Position numbers and translations under genes: made by a program. From Brasenia schreberi (Eukaryota > Streptophyta > Magnoliopsida > Nymphaeales > Cabombaceae): DNA of 64,000 nt. Below, in pieces: positions 23,001 to 32,000 of this stretch (positions within the stretch are counted from its first letter, which is position 1; every line of letters begins with the position of its first letter). The notes under the pieces are model-generated. The model had not been told where the DNA came from, searched no databases, and saw nothing but the letters and a program-made list of their open reading frames with translations. The stretch is from positions 12,353,501 to 12,417,500 of the forward strand of contig JAYKKT010000086.1 of the NCBI GenBank assembly GCA_036023115.1. The letters run 5' to 3'.

Positions 23001-26000
23001 GGAAAAATTGATATTATTACTAGTATATGTTAATGATATTATTGTGATAAGGGATGACATTTAGGAAATTCAGAGATTAAAACAAGATCTCCATCGGTTA
23101 TTTGACATCAAAGATCTTGGAAGACTACTATATTTCTTGGGCATTAAAGTGGCTTACTTAGGTACTAACATTTGTTTAAATCAAAGAAAGTATACCTTGG
23201 ATTTACTACGAGATGTGAAGATGAAAAATTGTAAACCAAGCGCTACTCCCATGGATGTCAAGTTGCAAATGGAAGATGGGGCTAATAAGATTGATGTAAC
23301 TAGATATCAACAACTAGTTGGGAAGTTGATATACTTGACTATTACCCGTCCAAATATACAAATGTTGATTGGGCATTGAATAACTGAGATACCTAAAAGC
23401 TACTCCTGACATTGAATAACGTATAAAGCCAATGGACACACAAGGATTGAAATCTATACAAATGTTGATTGGGCAGGTTCTATAAAAGTTAGAAAATCAA
23501 CTAGTCGGAGGCAATATAGTATTATGGAAAAGTAAGAAACAATCAGTTGTGGTCAGGTCAACTGAAGTAGAGTACATAGTGATTGCATCAGGAATATGTG
23601 AAGGGAAATGACTACCCTCTTTATTAACAGAAATTGGTTGTCTTGTAAGATACTCTATTCCTATATTTTGTGATAGTAAAGAAGCTATACAGATAGCTTC
23701 AAATCCAATATATTACGAGAGAACTAAACATATTGAGATCGATTGTCATTTTATACGAGACAATGTTCATACTAAAGAATTTCAGCTGGAACACATGAAG
23801 TCAGAAAGTCAATATGCAGACATATTAACTAAAGCTCTAAACAAGAACATAGTGGGCAGATTGTGCAGGAAGTTGGGTGTAACTTCCATCTTTCACCCAT
23901 CTTGAAGGGGAGTGTTAAAAGATAGAGGTGCGAGAATCACATCAGAATCAACCATTTGGCATAACTGTGTTTTTTGTTTATTTGCTTTAGTCTTTTGTTA
24001 CGTACTGTTTAGTTTGTTTTTAAAGGTAGCTTTAAATAAGCCTGATTAATGGCATTTAGGTAATTCTTAGCCTTTGTTAGTAAGGTATTTAAGTGATGTA
24101 AACCCTATTGATGATAATGAGAAAGTGAGAGAAAGAAAGAGAAAGGAAGAGGGCGGCTGCACAAGAGTGGCCGACCGAATTCTCTACACCATTTCTGCAA
24201 CTTGTTTATTTTATTCTTTTCGATAATTCTGCACATTTTTCCCATTTTTACATTCCCATTTTTACATTCATGAAGAGAGGATAATTGATCTTTTACATTT
24301 TTCAGCTAGTTGTGAAGCACCTTTCATCTTTTGAAAGTATGTTGTCTTGAATTTATGTTCTTAAACCCATCTGCCAACATTCTATAACTATCCCTCCTTT
24401 TCTGCAGGTGCCCAAGCTAATGAAAGCTCCAATCTATGTCTACTATCAACTTGATAATTACTATCAAAATCATAGGCGGTAAGTTTTCCAGCATTATATT
24501 GCTTATGGATTGCATACACATGCTTGAGCCAACCTGTTACTGTTCTTGTATCTCTTGTCTCTAGTTGTGGTTGCTTTTGCTAATCATAGGCCTTTACACA
24601 TAATTGTAGTTAAGTATACATGGATACTGCAAGTTTGCAAGAATGCTTTTGAGCAAAGCATGAGTGGATCAATGCCATTCTAAATGTTATTAAGGCCCAG
24701 AGAAGATGATTAGTGGATTAATTTTTGGTGAGGGATACACTTGTCTGTCTGCTCGTGCTTCTCCGAAGCTCATCATTTTGCTCTTTTGTTAATGTTACTA
24801 CTATCTTTGTAGTATCCATGTGCCATGTGAATTGACCCCTTGTGTTTCTCAATTGTTCTTCCAATGGTTTATCAGGTATGTAAAAAGTAGAAGTGATCGC
24901 CAGCTACTCCACGGACTGCTCTACAATCATACGTCTTCCTGTATTCCTGAAAGGACAAACAATGGGCTTCCGATTGTTCCTTGTGGTTTAATTGCATGGA
25001 GTTTGTTCAATGATACATATTCTTTTACTCTTGGCACTGTAGAACTGAATGTCAACAGGAAAGGCATAGCATGGAAAAGCGACAAGGATCATAAATTTGG
25101 CAATCATGTGTTCCCCTTTAATTTTCAGAACGGGCCCTTAATTGGTGGTGGAAAGCTAAACCCGAATATCTCTGTATGGCCCTGAAAATCACTTTCCTTC
25201 TTTTTGTTTTTGCACTACTCGTTCTTGAAGGTTCAATTCCTATCAGGCTCAGTTCCTATTAGGTTCATTCTATGTTGCCAAGAAATTCTAAGGCTATTTC
25301 ACTCCTTCCTTTGATTTACATTCTTAGCACGGTTTTCTAAAATATTTGCACTAGGTATTCCATCCCTAACTAGAGTGCTTCCCTGACTCTCATAAACCAC
25401 AATTTTCATCAAGTGATAAATTATGTCACACAAGACACTTCTACCAAGGTGTTGCACCTGTGTTTGGGACACTTTGACACCTGATGCTCGGTACTTCTCC
25501 CATGTCTGACACAAAACTATCTTAAATACTTTAGTGCAATGTGACTTGGGCACGTGATGAATTATTCATCGATTATTACTTTATTAGTTAGTCATGAAAA
25601 GGTAATGATTGATTCACATATTGATGTGTTCTAGTGGCCAACAGTTTTCTGGGTGATTGTCAATGATAATGCATCTTAATTATATTTATATATAGTTGTT
25701 TCTTGCACCAAGAGTCACTGCGTCTCAAACCTTCAGCACCCGTGTCCGGATCAGCACCCTCATGCCCATGTGAGATAGGTGATAGATAAAGGTTGCCAAG
25801 GAGGCAAAGGAAAACAAGAAACAACTTCTTTGAAGGTTCATATAACAAAACGAAAGAGAGAATGATTTAAAAGTGTTCGTATATTTCATAGTAAGCTCTT
25901 TTAACAAATGTCTATCTGATTTAAAGAGATGCTGCCGCTCTTCAGTGATGTGGGTGGAACAAACAGTAAACAGTAAATAAACCTTTTTGCCTGATAAAGA

Positions 26001-29000
26001 TTTTAGGTATGCACAATGTATACAAGTTACTTTTGGTAAAGAGAAGAAATGTTGAACACTTTTACATCGACTTATTTGAATGAGTTACCTACTACAACAG
26101 CTACTGAGCCTTTTCCCATACTAGGGTTCAGCTACACTTTGTTCCAGGAGGTGAATCCTGTGCAATGCTCACAGTTAACTCAATAAAAGCTAAATCATTC
26201 ATTATTGTTTCCTTCTAATGTTTTTGTGGTTTTCTCTTTCTCTTTTAACATTTTCTCCATCTAGTTTATCATGACCGGAGCTTCCTTTGAATGAGTTACC
26301 TAAAACATCATAATTTTGTTACATCTCTTCCATGTAGATAACATTGAATTAGCTAATATGTATATATATATATATATATATTATATAGTATGTATGTATG
26401 TATGTGTATACAAACATATACAAATAAGAACCTCAATAAGCTAGATCATTCTTTATTGTTTCTTTCCAACACTTTTGTGGTCGTCCTCTACCTCTTTTAA
26501 TACTTTCCAAATTTAGTTTTTCATACCTTCTTACAGGTTCTTCTTTTGATCTTCTTTATATATGTCCAAATCATCTTAAACGATATTCTCTCATTTTATC
26601 CTCTATTGGTGCCACTCCTAATTTGTTTCTAATAACATCATTATATATACAGTCTTTTCTTGTATGTCCACTCATCCATCTCAACATCTTCATTTCTGTC
26701 AGTGACATCTTTTGTACATGTTAATGATTAACTGCCCAACACTCATAACCATAAAACATGGCAAGTCTAATTGCTGCTCTATAATATTTACCTTTTAACT
26801 TTAATGGTATCTTCTTATCATAAAGAATACCTTATGCTCCTCTCCATTTTAACCAACCATCATTAATTCTATGCGTAACATCTCCATTGATTCTTCCATC
26901 ACTCTGAAAAATTAACCCTAGGTAAAACTTTCCTTTTGGGGGATGTAATGTGTGCCAATTTTAATTTCTATGTCCTATGAAGTAACCAAATGATCAAACT
27001 TACATTCCATATATTCTGTCTTTGTTCTACTAAGTCAGAGGCCTTTGCTTTCTAATATTTCTCTCCATAGTTCCAATTTTCTATTAACTTTTTCCTTAAA
27101 CTCCTCCACTAACACAATGTCATCTGCAAATAACATACACCAAGGTACTTCATCTTGAATATGTTTTGTTAACTCATCAATCACCATTATAAATAAGTAT
27201 GGACTTAAAGTTGATCCTTGATGTAATCCAATATTAACTTCAAAGAAGTATGTCATTCTTTCATTAGTCCTCACACATGTTTTTGCACCATTGTACATGT
27301 CTCTTATAAGGTTAATGTAGGTTCTTTGGAGAACTTTGGAAAAAAGAGGTATCCCATTGACATATATTAACCTTATAAGAGACATGTATGATGGTGCAAA
27401 AACATGTGTGAAGACTCATGAAGGAACGATAGACTTCTTTGAAGTTAATATTGGGTTACATCAAGGATCAACTTTAAGTCTATACTTATTTATAATGGTG
27501 ACGGATGAGTTAACAAAACATATTCAAGATGAAGTACCTTGGTGTATGTTATTTGCAGATGACATTGTATTAGTGGAGGAGTCTAAGGAAAAGTAAATAG
27601 AAAATTGGAACTATAGAGAGAAACATTAGAAAGCAAAGGCCTCCGACTTAGTAGAACAAAGACAGAATATATGGAATGTAAGTTTGATCATTTGGTTACT
27701 TCAGAGGACATAAAAATTAAAATTGGCACACATTGCATTCCCCAAAAGGAAAGTTTTAAATACCTAGGGTCAATTTTTGAGAGTGATGGAAGAATTGATG
27801 GAGATGTTACACATAGAATTAATGGTGGTTGGTTAAAATGGAGAGGAGCATTAGGTATTCTTTGTGATAAGAAGATACCATTAAAATTAAAAGGTAAATA
27901 TTATAGAGCAGCAATTAGGCCTGCCATGTTTTATGGTTCTGAGTGTTGGGCAGTTAATCATCATGTATAAAAGATGTCTGTGACAGAAATGAAGATGTTG
28001 AGATGGATGAGTGGTTATACAAGAAAAGACCGTATACATAATGAGGTTATTAGAAACAAATTAGGAGTGGTACCAATAGAGGATAAAATGAGAGAACATC
28101 GTTTAAGATGGTTTGAACATATAGAAAGAAGATCAAAAGAAGAACCTGCAAGAAGGTTAGAAAAGCTAAATTTGGAAAGGTATTAAAAGAGGTAGAGGAC
28201 GACCACAAAAGTGTTGGAAAGAAACAATAAAGAATGATCTAGCTTATTGGGAGTTAAATGCTAACATGACACACGATAGGGATCTGTGGAAACAAAGAAT
28301 CCATGTAGCCGACCCCATCTAGTATGGGAAAAGGCTTAGTTGTTGTTGTTGTTGTAGTTTAAAAGGGTATTATCGTAACATGTATAGTTTAAAACTCTGC
28401 TCATGTAGGGGATTACCCTTGCATGGTTGGTCCCAAACCCGAATAAAGGAGGAGGGTTACGTTAGGCTTTCGATAGCGAGCATAACACTTTGTCGGACTT
28501 ATTTATCATGGATTCTACAAATTATGATAAGGCTTTGTGGAAACAAAGAATCCATGTAGCCAACCCTATCTAGTAGGGAAAAGGCTTAGTTATTGTTGTA
28601 TTCGTATCGCCCCATATCGTACGATACGGGACGATATGTACGATAGTGTATCGTAATAGATGATGTATTGGTTAATATCATGCGATACAGACCGTATCAT
28701 TCATATCGTGTAATACGAGTCATATCACTTGTATCGTGTTATACGGGCCGTATCACTCGTATTATGTGATAGGGTCCGTATTGTGCGATAAGGGAGATAC
28801 TCTATTTTTATAAAAAAATTCATTCCTTGTTTAGAATAGATAAGAATTGAACTGAACTTCTATTTTTTTGGGAGGCATCTTACTTTAAAGAGGGACTTCC
28901 AAAAATAATAATAAAGACCATAAAAATAAGCAGTTTCTAAAGTTCTTACTAATGGGAAATGCAATTTCCTTGAATAAATTACCAATTATGATCATGTAAA

Positions 29001-32000
29001 ACATTTAGTAACTTACCAATTATGATCATGTCCAACATTAGTAGGTTGCGCAACATAACTATCTTCGATTAAAAGGTGACCTCCAAAGAATAATAATAAG
29101 AACCATAAAAATAATTAGTTTCCAAAGTTTTCAAGAATGAAACAAGCAATTTCCTTCGATAACTTACCAATTATGACCACGTACAACATTGATACCGCGA
29201 ATTAGGAAACTAGTCTAACTTACAATAGTTCTTGATTTTTACCATTTTTTATATTTTATATTTTAAAAAATTTACGATATGATACACCCGTCTCATAGAG
29301 AAAAACGATACACAATGCGATATGGTACAAACAAAACTGGTTTAAAAATAAAAAAAATAGAGAAAAATAAAAAAAAAAATCATGAAAAATAAAGACAATT
29401 CTAAATAGTTCGTATAATTCAAAAGTTGAGTAAACATTCATTATTCACCATTCAAATTTTAATGCATAATCATTTAAGGCTGAAGCGCTACACCTTTATT
29501 TATGATTAAATCATTAAACAAGTAGCAAAATTATAACTTTCATAATTAAAAAAAAGAATTACATATTGTAATCTAGGTCATCAAGTAAATAATCTTAATC
29601 TTCTTCTCTTCCTTGTTTAAGATCACCACCTTCAATAACAAAATCAATATCGTCTCCTTACTGTTATCGTATGCTCCTTTTAAATTGATGTGAAGAAGCT
29701 CTCCACCATCAATATATCTCCTCATCATACATAATACAAATGCATGATTATAAATAAATTTAGTGATATCTTGACAACACTCAATTGTTGCTTTGACCTC
29801 GTCTATCTCTCTAATATCCTCAAGGATGAGATCTATACAATGGGTTGTGCATGATGCTCAATAAAATATACCATATCTCTCAGCTAATTCCTTTGCAATT
29901 GCTTTATAGTTAGTTGCATTATCTATAATTAATTGGACTACATTTTCATGCCCAACCTCCAATATCACCTTATCAAATTCTTGCCTTAGAACCTCTGTAG
30001 TATGTGATCTAAAAAATAGAAGTCCTTTAAGGACAATAGACAAGAAAGTCTAATAAAGTCTTCTCGTCTATTTGTCTATCCATCTGTCGTGATAGTGTAT
30101 CTTGTCTTCTTACATAACTCCCTCAAAGTCGAACAATACTCTTAGACTTTAAGGACGGTCTTATCCAACAATTTTCTTCTAACTTATTATAAGAAGACAT
30201 CTTATACTCTGGACCAATGTTAGCAATGACATATGCCATTACTTGAAAATGGAAAAAATTGTTGCACCATAGCAACATGAATTTTAGGGTGAGCACCCGG
30301 TGCTAGAGGAAAAAATGATTGCATGGTAGAATGATTCCTTAGTTGGTAGTCAAGAACTACTACTACCAACCTTTGCCCTAGCATTAAAAGGGATGCTATC
30401 ACCATTATCATCAAAGTCCAATATCCTCTTCCTCAAACATCCTTGTATCTTCTTTTTCTTATCTCTTCTCAACTATGCTATCAATCATCTTTGAAACTCT
30501 TCTAACTTTGCCCGGGCAAGGAGCAATATCTTTACTAATCTTGCTAGGTGATGTTTCAAACGAGAAACTCCACCACTCATCAACTTACAAAAATTACATT
30601 TTTTAAATATGCTTCCCTCACTTGAAATACTCCGCTACCATGCCAGATCATCATACTGAGATTGAGACTTCGTAGCACCCCTTCCTACCATTTTAATTTA
30701 CTATTACTTAAATCTTAATACAACAACAACAACAACTAAGCCTTTTCCCATACTTAAATCTTAATAAACCTGAAAATAAAAATACTTCATAAATTTTCAT
30801 AAACTTCATAAATCTTCAATTTCCACTTCATAAACCACCAAAACACTCAAGGAGTGTCTCCCACTTCATACATTGCCACAAATACAAAGAAAAAATATCC
30901 ACTCACTTCATATATTGTCATTCAAAAAAGGAATAACAAATAACATAAGATAAAAAATAAACACAAAAAAAGAAAAAACCTTATACAAGGCAACCGGAAG
31001 TCGGTGCCGAAGTGATGATGGTGTGCTGTTGGAGGTCGGACCGTTGGAGTCTTGGGGATGCTTCTTCCTATCGAAAAGTCGCTTTGAGAGTGGTGGAGGA
31101 ACTGCTGAAGCACTCAAACAGATCCCTCGAACATGCAGAAACGCGATTTGTTTGGGGAGGTGTTTATAACTTTAAGGGCATATCGCCTATATCGTACAAT
31201 ATGGCCTGTATCACACGATACAGGCCGATACAATCGATATTGCGATACTTCATGGTGTATTATGTCGTGATTTTTCACGATACGATATGACATGCCCTGT
31301 ATCTCGTATGATACAGGATGATATTAGATCAAGCTTCGAAATTCATAAGGTTTCAGATACAAACTTTATCTTTTCACTCAACGGTAGTGCATTGCAATGT
31401 ATTAATATTTATCAGCGTTGTCTGTATTGGTACAGGGGCTGTGTCATTTGCGAGCATACGTATGATACAGATAACATTGGTATCAACTGTATCACAAGTA
31501 TGCTCGCAAATGACACAGCCCCTGTACCAATACAGAAAACACTGATAAATATTAATACATTGCAATGCATTACCGTTGAGTGAAAAGATAAAGTTTGTAT
31601 CTGAAACCTTATGAATTTCGAAGCTCGATCTAATCAAATATTGAAGTAGCTTTTTTGAGAACATAAAATAGGGGGAGCCATGAAATGGACAGTGATACAT
31701 GTGATCCACATAAAAGGCCAGTATTGTAAACTGTTTCCCATAGTAGCATTGGTCTCTTCCCATAGTGATTTATGCCACCAAGACTGATGGCCTGAAGGAA
31801 ATGGCAAGCAGTTCTTAGAAAATCGATTTCTGATGAAATGGCAACCATCTGTGCTTTGTCCATCCAACCATAATTGCCCAAAAAGGTTTTGTGCTTGTTT
31901 GCAGTTGTTATTGCCTGGATCAGGAAAAATATTTTTGTTAGTATTCATTTCATACTTATCTGCTGTTCAGCTGAATGAGCAAGAGGATCTTATTGTGTGG

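Larger units (their letters stand above)
18990..24235 (+). mobile_element. second Ty1/copia element in ALIS intron 4 (plus strand)
   Basis: 5' LTR 18990-19324 and 3' LTR 23913-24235 both start TGTTAA and end TGCACA. The primer binding site TGGTATCAGAGC is at 19325-19336 and the polypurine tract GAAGGGGAG at 23904-23912. The internal region codes on the plus strand but has many frameshifts, an internal deletion near 23380-23460, and an RTE fragment inserted at about 22133-22497. The flanking 5-mers (TGATT, TTTTT) match only weakly, so the target duplication is unclear. Confidence 0.92.

Noticed and set aside
24236..24240. Target duplication for copia-2
   Set aside because: TGATT on the left and TTTTT on the right share only three bases in a T-rich context, so no duplication is claimed.
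31634..31948. Minus-strand open frame of 104 codons just before ALIS exon 7
   Set aside because: It sits in the ALIS intron, has no recognised domain, and overlaps other frames of similar length, as chance frames do.
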